A stretch of DNA of 64,000 bases. Origin: CAIYRG01 sp964494505. GTDB taxonomy: Bacteria > Pseudomonadota > Alphaproteobacteria > Micropepsales > Micropepsaceae. Shown here piece by piece: positions 1 through 7,446 of the stretch. Position 1 is the stretch's first letter; each line of letters opens with the position of its first letter. Location: positions 1-64,000 of the forward strand of contig CAZBRO010000001.1 of the NCBI GenBank assembly GCA_964494505.1. Direction: 5' to 3'. The position numbers were made by a program, and so were the translations under genes. The notes beneath the pieces were generated by a model. The model saw only the letters and a program-made list of their open reading frames with translations, was not told the origin of the DNA and made no database searches.

Positions 1-59
1 TATGATCGCGTCACCAACCAACACTACTGAGCACCGGCTCAGGAACAAGGACTAGTACC

Positions 60-2639
60 ATGAATTGCGAGTTTCGCCCGACAGGAACCGGCAATGCCGG
101 CAAATTCACCGCGCCTTCCGGCACAGCCAAATCCAGCCGCAGGTGGCTGTTCGGCTCAACGGCTTTGGCGAGATGTGCGCGCACGGCCATCAGCGGACTC
201 GCGGGTTCGCTGGCGCTGGCGTCGCCCGCCTACGCCTTGCCGTCGGCAGGCGTGGTCTCCGCAGGCAGCGCGGCCATTGCGAGCACAGCAAGCACGCTGA
301 CAGTCAAACAGACGACCCAGAATGCCGCGATCAATTGGCAAGGGTTCAGTATCGGTCAGGGCGAGACCGTTCAGTTCGTGCAGCCGAGCACCAGTTCGGT
401 GGCGCTCAACCGGGTGCTGGGGCCCGATCCTTCAACCATCCTGGGCAGCCTGTCGGCCAACGGTAAGGTGTTCCTGGTGAACCCGAACGGTATTCTGTTC
501 GGCACGGAAGCGCAGGTGAATGTAGCGGGGCTGGTGGCTTCTACGCTGAATATCACCGATGCAAACTTCATGAGCGGACAATACAAATTTTCCGGCGCCG
601 GCGGGGGCGCGGTCCTTAATCGCGGCTCGATCAACTCCGACGGCGGATTTGTGGCGTTGTTGGGCGCCAATGTCAGCAACGACGGCGTGATCTCCGCAAG
701 ACTGGGCGCCGTGGCGCTTGCCGCCGGCAACGCGGTGACCCTCGATGTAGCGGGCGACGGGTTGCTCAATGTCACGGTGAACGAAGGCGCCGTAAACGCT
801 CTCGTCCGGAACGGCGGCTTGATCCGCGCCGATGGCGGACACGTTCTGATGACCGCGCAAGCGGCGGGAGGCCTGCTCAGAACCGCAGTGAACAATACGG
901 GGGTCATCGAAGCACAGACCATCGAGAACCACGATGGCACCATCAGGCTCCTTGGTGACATGCAGAGCGGCGCCGTCAACGTCAGCGGCACGCTGGACGC
1001 ATCGGCGCCGAGCGGCGGGAATGGCGGCCTCATCGAAACGTCTGCTGCGAATGTGTATATCGCAGACGATGTTAGAATCACAACCATCGCGCCCCAAGGG
1101 CTGACGGGCACGTGGGTGATCGATCCGGCAGACTTCACCATTTCACCAACAGGAGGAAGCATCTCCGGCGCAACACTCTCGGCCCAGCTGGTTACCAACA
1201 GCGTTGTCATCAGCACGTTTCCCGCGCCGGGCGATACCGCGACCGGCAACGGCGATATCTTCGTAAACGATGCGATCTCCTGGACAGCGTCCGGAGCCCC
1301 GACGACGCTGACGCTGAACGCGTTCCGCGACCTGAATATCAATGCCGCAATTACGGCCACCGCGGGGAACATCGTGGCGTGCTGCGGTCGCGACGTCGTC
1401 GTCAATGCCGCTCTGACGACGACCAACGGAAGTATTTTGTTGAATGCAGGCCAAACTGTGCGCGTGTTTCATGCCATTACGACGACCGACGGGAACATTG
1501 CTTTGTGCGCCGGGCACGATGTTGAAATCGATGCCGCGGTCACGTTGACCAGGGGCACCACTATTCCGGCTCAGAGCCTTGGGTTGCCGGTCGGACTGAC
1601 GCTGATCGCCGGAGCAGCCGGGACCGGACCGGGCGTTGAAACCGGAACGGTGATATTTGCCCCGCTTACTCCGCCCGCCACAGTGACGGTTGCGCCCGTG
1701 ACCATTAATTACAATCCGGTTTCGTATGCGGCGCCAACGGATTTTTCGACAAACTTCGTTCTGACCGAAGGCGCTACGCTCACTCAGCACATGCTGTTGT
1801 TCCCGAACGGGGACAAGGTGTTCGACGGCACCAACAACGCCGTCCTCACGTCGTTCAATACGACGGCGACCTCCGGACTCCCGACCGGCGTTACCTTGGT
1901 TCCCGGCACTGGCGCCACGGCCGTGTTCGACGATTCCAGCGTGGGGTCGGACATCGGGATCACCTATAGCGGCTATAGTTTGGCCGGCCCGAATGCGGGC
2001 CAATATGCCCTTGCGGGTTCTTGCTGCGTTTCCACATTCAGGACGACGGGGTCGATCACCGCGGCGGGTACACCGCCGCCGGTGGAAGTACCGCCTGACG
2101 TGCCGCCTCCACCCGTCGTGGAAGTGCCGCCTGTGGTGCCGCCTCCTCCCGTTGTGGAAGTCCCGCCTGTGGTGCCGCCTCCGCCCGTTGTGGAGGTCCC
2201 GCCTGTGGTGCCGCCTCCGCCCGTTGTGGAGGTCCCGCCTGTGGTGCCGCCACCGCCGGTCGTGGAAGTGCCACCGGTGGTGCCGCCTCCGCCCGTCGTA
2301 GTGGACGTGCCGCCCGTGCTTCCGGTTCCGCCTCCGCCGGTACCAGCGCTCCGCGTTGTGCCGAATCCAATCGTAGGGCTCGCGCCTGTAGTCGTCGAAG
2401 CTCCCGCGGGTGTGCAGTTTGCCATTCTCAACGGTGGTGTCCGGATGCCGCTCCTCCAAGTGGCCGCCATACCACCGGTCCAACAAGCACTGGACGTCGT
2501 GCCCGTGGCGACGCCACTCGTCCAACCGCCGGCTGAACTGACGCCGGCAGTCCAACCTATCCCGCCACCGCTCCCTCCTCCGGTGGAAATTACCCCTTAC
2601 CGGCCGCCCGTATTTCCGCCCAAGCGGGCTCGCCACTAG
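60..2639 (+). CDS. Filamentous haemagglutinin-like exported protein (TPS-domain) with proline-rich tail
   Basis: The 859-residue protein has an extended N-terminal signal region (twin Arg near residue 27, hydrophobic core, AYA cleavage motif near residue 59). It is followed by a haemagglutination-activity (two-partner secretion) domain at about residues 60-200 with the diagnostic NPNGI motif near residue 141. The middle is repetitive beta-helix-like sequence, then a YDG-type segment beginning KVFDGT at about residue 590. The C-terminal fifth is proline/valine rich with six 12-residue repeats and ends in a basic tail. Members of this family are secreted through a TpsB outer-membrane pore; no tpsB lies in the window, so the partner may be upstream. 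The ATG has AGGAAC-AAGG about 9 bases upstream. Function beyond surface or adhesin role is inference. Confidence 0.85.
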   Translation: MNCEFRPTGTGNAGKFTAPSGTAKSSRRWLFGSTALARCARTAISGLAGSLALASPAYALPSAGVVSAGSAAIASTASTLTVKQTTQNAAINWQGFSIGQGETVQFVQPSTSSVALNRVLGPDPSTILGSLSANGKVFLVNPNGILFGTEAQVNVAGLVASTLNITDANFMSGQYKFSGAGGGAVLNRGSINSDGGFVALLGANVSNDGVISARLGAVALAAGNAVTLDVAGDGLLNVTVNEGAVNALVRNGGLIRADGGHVLMTAQAAGGLLRTAVNNTGVIEAQTIENHDGTIRLLGDMQSGAVNVSGTLDASAPSGGNGGLIETSAANVYIADDVRITTIAPQGLTGTWVIDPADFTISPTGGSISGATLSAQLVTNSVVISTFPAPGDTATGNGDIFVNDAISWTASGAPTTLTLNAFRDLNINAAITATAGNIVACCGRDVVVNAALTTTNGSILLNAGQTVRVFHAITTTDGNIALCAGHDVEIDAAVTLTRGTTIPAQSLGLPVGLTLIAGAAGTGPGVETGTVIFAPLTPPATVTVAPVTINYNPVSYAAPTDFSTNFVLTEGATLTQHMLLFPNGDKVFDGTNNAVLTSFNTTATSGLPTGVTLVPGTGATAVFDDSSVGSDIGITYSGYSLAGPNAGQYALAGSCCVSTFRTTGSITAAGTPPPVEVPPDVPPPPVVEVPPVVPPPPVVEVPPVVPPPPVVEVPPVVPPPPVVEVPPVVPPPPVVEVPPVVPPPPVVVDVPPVLPVPPPPVPALRVVPNPIVGLAPVVVEAPAGVQFAILNGGVRMPLLQVAAIPPVQQALDVVPVATPLVQPPAELTPAVQPIPPPLPPPVEITPYRPPVFPPKRARH
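2083..2298 (+). repeat. Six tandem 36-bp repeats encoding a V-E-V-P-P-V-V-P-P-P-P-V unit
   Basis: Six consecutive in-frame 36-base units sit inside the haemagglutinin-like gene. The first unit reads with D in place of one V, and the fifth and sixth show synonymous changes. A seventh degenerate unit follows. Proline/valine repeats of this kind usually form an extended wall- or membrane-spanning rod. Copy number is expected to vary by slippage or recombination. Confidence 0.9.
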
Positions 2640-2672
2640 GAGATTTTGACGCGGTCCATGGGGAGAACGAGC

Positions 2673-3479
2673 ATGCACGACTGTCCGAAGTTGCGCCGAG
2701 GCCCAGCGGCGAACATCGCCGATATCGCATGTCTTGGCTTGCTGCTGGCCTGTCTTGCATCGCCGCGAGCGGTCGCGGAAGAAGCCTCGGCATTGACCGG
2801 CGCGAAGGGCTCGTTGTCTGCGACGGAAGGTGCGCCAAGCGCCTCCCCTGCAGGGACCGCCTTCACGATGACGCGTTCCACAAGGCGGGCGGTGTTCTCA
2901 GGGGAACCTGCGTCCAAAGACGCGCGGCGCGTAGCGGACTGGGTGGTCGACTCGGGCGACAACGGCAGTCTGCCCTTTGTGATTGTCGACAAGACGGACG
3001 CCAAGGTCTTTGTATTCGACAATCAGGGCCGGCTCCAAGGCGCCGCTCCGGCGCTGCTTGGTCTGGCACGGGGCGACGACTCCGTCCCCGGAATCGGGGA
3101 CCGGGAGTTGTCACGCATACGCCCGGAAGAGCGCACGACGCCGGCAGGCCGCTTCGTGGCGGCGCTGGGAAGCGATTTGGACGAACAAGACATTCTCTGG
3201 GTGGATTACGCAGACGCCATCTCCCTGCATCGGGTTATAACGACCAGTCCGAAGGAGCGGCGCTTGCAGCGCTTGGCGACGCCGTCAGTGCTCGACAACC
3301 GCATTTCCTACGGTTGCATCAATGTACCGGCGAAATTCTACGATGCCTTCGTGAAACCTGCTTTTACCGGGACGAATGGCGTCGTTTATATACTGCCGGA
3401 AACCAAGCCGATCGGCGAAGTCTTTCCCTTCTATGAAGTGAACGAGCCGACGGAGGTTGCCGCTCCCGGGCTGCATTGA
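2673..3479 (+). CDS. L,D-transpeptidase (YkuD-type catalytic domain)
   Basis: The protein (268 residues from this ATG) has an N-terminal signal peptide and a YkuD-like domain. The signature S-Y-G-C-I-N is present with Cys at about residue 215, and a conserved H-R-V histidine lies near residue 186. Such enzymes form 3-3 peptidoglycan cross-links or attach proteins to peptidoglycan in the periplasm; carbapenem-sensitive Cys chemistry is typical of the family. I chose the ATG at 2673 because GGGGAGA lies 7 bases upstream; TTG 2646 and ATG 2658 are alternatives in frame. The gene starts 33 bases after the haemagglutinin-like gene on the same strand, so co-transcription is likely. Confidence 0.8.
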   Translation: MHDCPKLRRGPAANIADIACLGLLLACLASPRAVAEEASALTGAKGSLSATEGAPSASPAGTAFTMTRSTRRAVFSGEPASKDARRVADWVVDSGDNGSLPFVIVDKTDAKVFVFDNQGRLQGAAPALLGLARGDDSVPGIGDRELSRIRPEERTTPAGRFVAALGSDLDEQDILWVDYADAISLHRVITTSPKERRLQRLATPSVLDNRISYGCINVPAKFYDAFVKPAFTGTNGVVYILPETKPIGEVFPFYEVNEPTEVAAPGLH

Positions 3480-3629
3480 GCTGATACTTGCAAGCTGCCA
3501 ATCGGCGTCTGCTGTAGCCAGGCTACATCGAGCACGTACTTGGCATGCCGGGTGGGACAGACCCTGATTTTCGCCAAATTTTCTGGAGATGCTATACCGG
3601 CCGTGCCGCGGTTCGCATGTGGAGCACGC

Positions 3630-4514
3630 TTGAGCATTCTCGAGGTTTTGCACAAGACAACCTATCGCTATCGTCACGAAGTGACGTTTGGACCGCATCG
3701 CTTGATGCTTCGCCCGCGCGCCAGCCACGGTCTGCGTCTGGTTGCCACGGAGCTGACGTGCAGCCCCGCAGCGACGATTTCCTGGACTTACGATGTTTTC
3801 GGCAATTCGATTGCCACGGCAAATTTCTCCAAGCCGGCTGCGGAACTGACCGTCGAAAGCCGGATCAAATTGGAGCTCTTTGCTGATGCCTGGCCGGTCT
3901 TTCAGATCGCAGCGTCGGCACAGTCCTATCCGTTTGCGTATGACCAGGACGACCGCACCGATCTTGGTGCTATGACCGCTCCCCAATACCCCGATCCGGA
4001 CGGGCGAATGTCAGCATGGGCTCGCGCCTTCATACGAAGTCCACAGACAGACACGCTCTCGCTGCTCAAAGACCTGAATGAAGGAATTTTGGGCTGGATC
4101 TCCTACCAGAGCCGGGATGACCCGGGCACGCAATCGCCGCTTGAGAGCCTGAGCCGGGGTTTTGGCTCTTGCCGCGACATCGCGCTGTTGATGATCGAAG
4201 CGGCGAGGCATTTGGGATTCGGGGCGAGGATCGTGTCGGGCTATCTCTACAACCCCACCGAGCAAGGGAATTGGACCGGGTCTTGGGGATCGACGCATGC
4301 CTGGGTCGAGATTTTTCTCCCCGGTGCGGGCTGGATTTCATTCGATCCAACCAATCGAACGGCATGCGGCGCCAATTTGATTCCGGTCGCGGTCGCCCGT
4401 GACATCAAGCAAGCCGTTCCGGTCAGCGGCAGTTTCGTCGGCGCAACGGACGATTTTCTCGGAATGACTGTCGCGGTGTCCGTTTCGGACAGTGCGGAAT
4501 TCTCTCGCCCCTGA
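3630..4514 (+). CDS. Transglutaminase-like family protein
   Basis: This has the bacterial transglutaminase-like N-terminal beta domain (residues 1-120, starting with the typical H-K-T-T-Y-R-Y motif) followed by a papain-like transglutaminase core. The catalytic triad is visible: Cys at about 181 in G-S-C-R-D, His about 223 in T-H-A-W-V, and Asp about 239 in F-D-P-T-N. The family contains proteases or amidases rather than true cross-linking enzymes; the substrate is unknown. The TTG at 3630 is preferred: GGAG lies 5 bases upstream and the family normally begins here. The open frame extends back to an ATG at 3540, but the added residues look non-homologous. Confidence 0.8.
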   Translation: MSILEVLHKTTYRYRHEVTFGPHRLMLRPRASHGLRLVATELTCSPAATISWTYDVFGNSIATANFSKPAAELTVESRIKLELFADAWPVFQIAASAQSYPFAYDQDDRTDLGAMTAPQYPDPDGRMSAWARAFIRSPQTDTLSLLKDLNEGILGWISYQSRDDPGTQSPLESLSRGFGSCRDIALLMIEAARHLGFGARIVSGYLYNPTEQGNWTGSWGSTHAWVEIFLPGAGWISFDPTNRTACGANLIPVAVARDIKQAVPVSGSFVGATDDFLGMTVAVSVSDSAEFSRP

Positions 4515-4657
4515 ACCGAACGTCACGCCAGTATCTGCGCGTGAATCACGGACTAGAACACCCCACACCGCCTTCTTCGCTCAGTTACAAAACACCCCGC
4601 GTTGCTCTGACGGAGGCTCCGGCCGGGCGCGCCATCAATGTCTGCTGGCAGACAGAC

Positions 4658-4671
4658 TTGATGTGAATCAA
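4658..4671 (+). promoter_or_regulatory. Fnr/FixK-type box TTGAT-N4-ATCAA
   Basis: The sequence TTGATGTGAATCAA matches the Fnr/FixK consensus perfectly in both half-sites. It lies in the 360-bp intergenic region after the transglutaminase-like gene and upstream of the run of small membrane-protein genes. Two Crp/Fnr-family genes sit 3-4 kb downstream. The nearest possible start downstream is ATG 4721 of a remnant; the first convincing gene starts at 4874. Control by low oxygen or a related signal is inference. Confidence 0.6.
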
Positions 4672-4720
4672 TGCGCAGGCCGGTGGTGCCATTTACAAAT
4701 CCGGTCACACGCCAACAAGC

Positions 4721-4798
4721 ATGGCGCTAGCTGGTATCAGGAATAAGGCCAGCGGCGCCTGCCGTCAGCCCGACGATACCTGGGCGATTGTGAGTTAG
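4721..4798 (+). pseudogene. Remnant: last 17 codons of an RcnB/glycine-zipper-like surface protein
   Basis: The last codons of this tiny open frame read A-S-G-A-C-R-Q-P-D-D-T-W-A-I-V-S then stop. That nearly repeats the extreme C-terminus of the intact protein encoded at 26442-27308 (A-S-G-K-A-C-R-Q-P-D-G-T-W-A-I-I-S). The preceding codons do not match, so only the tail of a former paralogue survives, or the tail is reused as a micro-ORF. The rest of 4515-4873 shows only the Fnr-type box. Confidence 0.5.
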
Positions 4799-4873
4799 CA
4801 GCTACGGCGCTTGTTTGATCGTAATTTCGGCGCGACGCGTAGACTTTATCAACTTAAAGAATGGAATCGGAAA

Positions 4874-5029
4874 ATGACAATCGGATGGCAAATGGTTTCC
4901 GCGCAGACACAGGAAGCGGAATCGCGCGCCGAGCCTCGCTCAAAATTGCGCTTCATTTTCCTCGGCGCGTCGGCCGTCAGCCTGATCGCCAGTTTTTCGC
5001 TCCTGGCAGCAGCCGTGTACATCCAGTGA
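4874..5029 (+). CDS. Small single-pass membrane protein, hypothetical
   Basis: This 51-residue protein has a charged N-terminal half and one C-terminal transmembrane helix (L-R-F-I-F-L-G-A-S-A-V-S-L-I-A-S-F onwards) ending A-A-V-Y-I-Q. I do not recognise a named family. The ATG at 4874 is preferred over TTG 4811 because its 32-base start region closely repeats that of the SYLF gene at 5368. It is the first gene of a same-strand run of small envelope proteins. Confidence 0.5.
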   Translation: MTIGWQMVSAQTQEAESRAEPRSKLRFIFLGASAVSLIASFSLLAAAVYIQ

Positions 5030-5077
5030 CTATCCACTGCGTGCTCCGGCGCGCTCATTCAAAGGGAGACAACAGAG

Positions 5078-5299
5078 ATGCGCAATTTGATGGTGATTGG
5101 TGTCGTTCTGGTGGCGCTCGGAATTGCCGGGCTCATCGTCCAGAATGTGAATTTCACGGAAACCAAGAAGGTCGTTGATTTGGGGCCCATCCAAGTCACG
5201 TCGGAGGAAAAGCACAACGTGCCGATCCCGACCATCGCGGGCATCCTCGCGGTCATCGCCGGCCTTGGCTTGGTGATTGCGTCGCGCCGCCGGGCATAG
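5078..5299 (+). CDS. DUF3185-like small membrane protein
   Basis: The 73-residue protein has two hydrophobic helices (residues 3-22 and 51-68) separated by a polar loop with N-F-T-E-T-K-K-V-V-D-L-G-P. It ends in an R-R-R-A cytoplasmic anchor. The arrangement matches the DUF3185 family of small inner-membrane proteins of unknown role. AAAGGGAGA about 9 bases upstream of the ATG serves as ribosome binding site. It sits between two other small envelope genes on the same strand. Confidence 0.7.
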   Translation: MRNLMVIGVVLVALGIAGLIVQNVNFTETKKVVDLGPIQVTSEEKHNVPIPTIAGILAVIAGLGLVIASRRRA

Positions 5300-5367
5300 C
5301 ATTCGCCCCTCCCGGGGCAGTGAAGAGTTTTACGTAGCGAATTCAACTCAGAAGAAGGAATCGGAAA

Positions 5368-5934
5368 ATGACAAACACACGGCAGATATTTCTGGCACTG
5401 GGCCTTGCGGTCGCAAGCGCCGTTCCCGCCTCGGTTGCGACCTTTGATCGCGCGCATGCGGCAACTGCGGAGGATCTGAACAAGGACGCCAACCAGGCGC
5501 TTCAGACGCTTTACAAAACCAACCCCGTCGCAGAGGCAATTTCCAAGCAGGCGCGGGCTGTTCTGGTGTTCCCCAAAATCATCAAGGCCGGCCTCGTGTT
5601 CGGCGGCAGCTATGGCGAAGGCGTTCTCAAGCAGGGTCCGAAGGTCGTCGATTATTACAACTCCGTTTCGGGTTCATGGGGCCTTCAGGCAGGCGCGCAG
5701 TCCTACGGCTATGTGGTGTTCCTGATGAACAACAAGGCCGAACAATACATCAACAAATCCGAAGGCTGGGAAATCGGCGTCGGCCCGACGGTCGTTGTCG
5801 TCAATGAAGGGGTCGCGAAGAACCTGTCGACGTCGACGCTGAAGGACGATGCCTATGCCTTCATCTTCGATCAATCCGGTCTGATGGCCGGCGTGATGAT
5901 CGAAGGAACGAAGATTTCCAAGATCAAGCGCTGA
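5368..5934 (+). CDS. YSC84/SYLF-domain lipid-binding periplasmic protein
   Basis: The 188-residue protein has a signal peptide (cleavage near A-H-A, residue 31) and then a SYLF domain covering most of the chain. Recognisable segments are A-R-A-V-L-V-F-P-K-I, G-L-V-F-G-G-S-Y-G-E-G and S-W-G-L-Q-A-G-A-Q-S-Y. SYLF domains bind phosphoinositides in eukaryotes; bacterial versions are exported and thought to contact membranes or act in stress tolerance. The start region is a near copy of that of the gene at 4874. Confidence 0.85.
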   Translation: MTNTRQIFLALGLAVASAVPASVATFDRAHAATAEDLNKDANQALQTLYKTNPVAEAISKQARAVLVFPKIIKAGLVFGGSYGEGVLKQGPKVVDYYNSVSGSWGLQAGAQSYGYVVFLMNNKAEQYINKSEGWEIGVGPTVVVVNEGVAKNLSTSTLKDDAYAFIFDQSGLMAGVMIEGTKISKIKR

Positions 5935-5998
5935 AGGCGAGCCTATGGAACGCCCGTCTCGGGCGTTGGCGGTGCTGCCTCAAAGAAGGAACAAAGTC

Positions 5999-6163
5999 AT
6001 GTCGGTCGGAACCATTCTGCTCATCATTCTCGTCATCGCATTGCTCGGAGGCTTCAGCGGCGTTGGCGGCGGTCCCTTCTACGGGACCGGCTATTACGGC
6101 GGCGGCGGCCTGGGCCTCGTGTTGATTATCGTGCTGGTCCTGGTCGTGCTCGGGAGACTCTGA
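5999..6163 (+). CDS. DUF3309 small membrane protein (copy 1)
   Basis: This 54-residue protein has an N-terminal hydrophobic helix, a glycine/tyrosine-rich centre (G-G-G-P-F-Y-G-T-G-Y-Y-G-G-G-G) and a second hydrophobic helix ending L-G-R-L. That is the DUF3309 pattern. The ATG at 5999 follows GAAGGAAC; the open frame extends upstream to 5945 but the added residues are not family-like. A closely similar gene lies in the opposite orientation at 7234-7398. Confidence 0.8.
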   Translation: MSVGTILLIILVIALLGGFSGVGGGPFYGTGYYGGGGLGLVLIIVLVLVVLGRL

Positions 6164-6233
6164 GTCGAACGGCCTTGTTCATATCAGGCGCCGCCGCCGT
6201 GCTGTGACGGAGGCGCTCAACAATCGCAACGAG

Positions 6234-6264
6234 CTTGGTTCCGCCCGAGTCTGGGGGAACCAAG
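6234..6264. promoter_or_regulatory. Inverted repeat with 9-bp arms upstream of the DUF883 gene
   Basis: CTTGGTTCC (6234-6242) and GGAACCAAG (6256-6264) are perfect complements with a 13-base loop. There is no T-run, so this is not a typical terminator for the upstream DUF3309 gene. The right arm includes GGAAC, followed 17 bases later by AGTT, which is one base from the EcfG-type pattern GGAAC-N17-CGTT. It may be a regulator or sigma-factor site for the gene at 6314; this is inference. Confidence 0.4.
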
Positions 6265-6313
6265 TTCACGTCAACCCAGTTTCAAGATGCTCATAGGAAC
6301 CAGGAGAACCCCA

Positions 6314-6664
6314 ATGGAAACCACTCAGTCTAAAATCTTCCAGACCGATCTTGAAGCAGTCCGCTCCGATATCGCTGCACTGACCGAAAACGTGCGCAAG
6401 CTCGCGGGCGAGGCGTCCAAGGCGCAAGCGGCCATGGCAAAGACCGTGCGGAAAGCGGCAAAGACTTCCGTTGGTCTCGGTACCAAGATGTGGGACGAGG
6501 CGGCCGAGTTGGGTCACGACACCAGCGAAGCCGTGACCGATGCCACCTATGCCGGCGTCGCCAACCTCAAAAGGCAGATCAAGCAGAACCCGGTGAACAC
6601 AGCGCTCATCGCGCTCGGGATTGGCTTTGTCGTGGGGCTGATCGGCCTGAATTCTCGAAGGTGA
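6314..6664 (+). CDS. DUF883/YqjD-ElaB-like membrane-anchored protein
   Basis: This 116-residue protein has a long amphipathic helical region with A-A-L-T-E-N-V-R-K-L and many Lys/Ala, then a single C-terminal transmembrane helix (A-L-I-A-L-G-I-G-F-V-V-G-L). It closes with L-N-S-R-R. E. coli relatives YqjD and ElaB are inner-membrane proteins that bind ribosomes in stationary phase. AGGAG lies 7 bases before the ATG at 6314, which is preferred to ATG 6287. It follows the other small stress-type genes. Confidence 0.8.
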   Translation: METTQSKIFQTDLEAVRSDIAALTENVRKLAGEASKAQAAMAKTVRKAAKTSVGLGTKMWDEAAELGHDTSEAVTDATYAGVANLKRQIKQNPVNTALIALGIGFVVGLIGLNSRR

Positions 6665-6853
6665 TTCTTGCCAGTCCGACCGGACCGCAGCCACCGGCCG
6701 CCCTGTCTTACGTGGTTTCCCTTAAGCAGAATTCCCGAATTCTCGCGCGCCCTCCGGCGGGTGATGAATCGCGCATTCGAGACCGCAAATCTCACATGAA
6801 TGGCGCCCAAAATGTTCTGCGCCGGCTCTGGCAAGATACGATGGCTGCGATCG

Positions 6854-7141
6854 ATGAAGCCCATCCATTGCGGCTGCTTATTGGGTTTGGCGGCGCTGGC
6901 TGCCGGCATAACGACGTTGGCCGATTCGGCGGGAACCCAGGTGCCGCCCGGACATGGAACGGTAACACCGGCGGAGATGGGTTTCATTCAACCCAATATT
7001 TGGCCCACCGGAGGTCTGCTGGGCGGCTTGGAATACCGTTGGACGAACGGCTCTAAACCCTATCTGTCGCTTGCCGGCATCCCCGCGAAACTCGAGTTGG
7101 ATAACCGCAGGGTCCTGCTGGGCGTGAACTATCATTTCTGA
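6854..7141 (+). CDS. Short outer-membrane-like protein, hypothetical
   Basis: From the ATG at 6854 the protein has 95 residues: a signal peptide (M-K-P-I-H-C-G-C-L-L-G-L), then G-L-L-G-G-L-E-Y-R-W-T and a final strand L-L-G-V-N-Y-H-F. The terminal phenylalanine and alternating hydrophobic pattern resemble the last strand of an outer-membrane beta-barrel. It is too short for a full barrel, so it may be a fragment. Neither ATG 6854 nor ATG 6800 has a clear ribosome binding site. No family is recognised. Confidence 0.35.
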   Translation: MKPIHCGCLLGLAALAAGITTLADSAGTQVPPGHGTVTPAEMGFIQPNIWPTGGLLGGLEYRWTNGSKPYLSLAGIPAKLELDNRRVLLGVNYHF

Positions 7142-7233
7142 TCGCAGAACACTTTGCGCAATTCAAAGAAAGGAACGGCCGCAAATCAGGGTGTCGGCGA
7201 CGGATGTGCGTCCGCACCGCCTGACCGGGCTGT

Positions 7234-7398
7234 TCAAAGCTTACCGATCAAAACCAGGATCAACACGATGATGAGAACGAGGCCCAGCCCGCCGCCGCCG
7301 TAGTACCCGGTCCCATAGAAAGGGCCACCCCCGAGTCCACTAAAGCCGCCGAGCAACGCGATTATCAAAATGATGAGCAGGACTTTTCCGAGCGACAT
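7234..7398 (-). CDS. DUF3309 small membrane protein (copy 2, inverted)
   Basis: Reading the minus strand gives a 54-residue protein of the same length and layout as the one at 5999-6163: two hydrophobic helices around G-G-G-P-F-Y-G-T-G-Y-Y-G-G-G-G. It starts M-S-L-G-K-V-L and ends L-V-L-I-G-K-L. GGGAGG lies 7 bases before the ATG. The two copies have diverged at many codon positions, so the duplication is not recent. Confidence 0.8.
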   Translation of the reverse strand: MSLGKVLLIILIIALLGGFSGLGGGPFYGTGYYGGGGLGLVLIIVLILVLIGKL

Positions 7399-7446
7399 AA
7401 CTTTACCTCCCTGGCCGTATCCTATGATCGAGGCGATACAAATCGT

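Noticed and set aside
2083..2298. Possible CRISPR array because of regular 36-base units
   Set aside because: Units are directly tandem with no spacers and encode an in-frame Pro/Val repeat.
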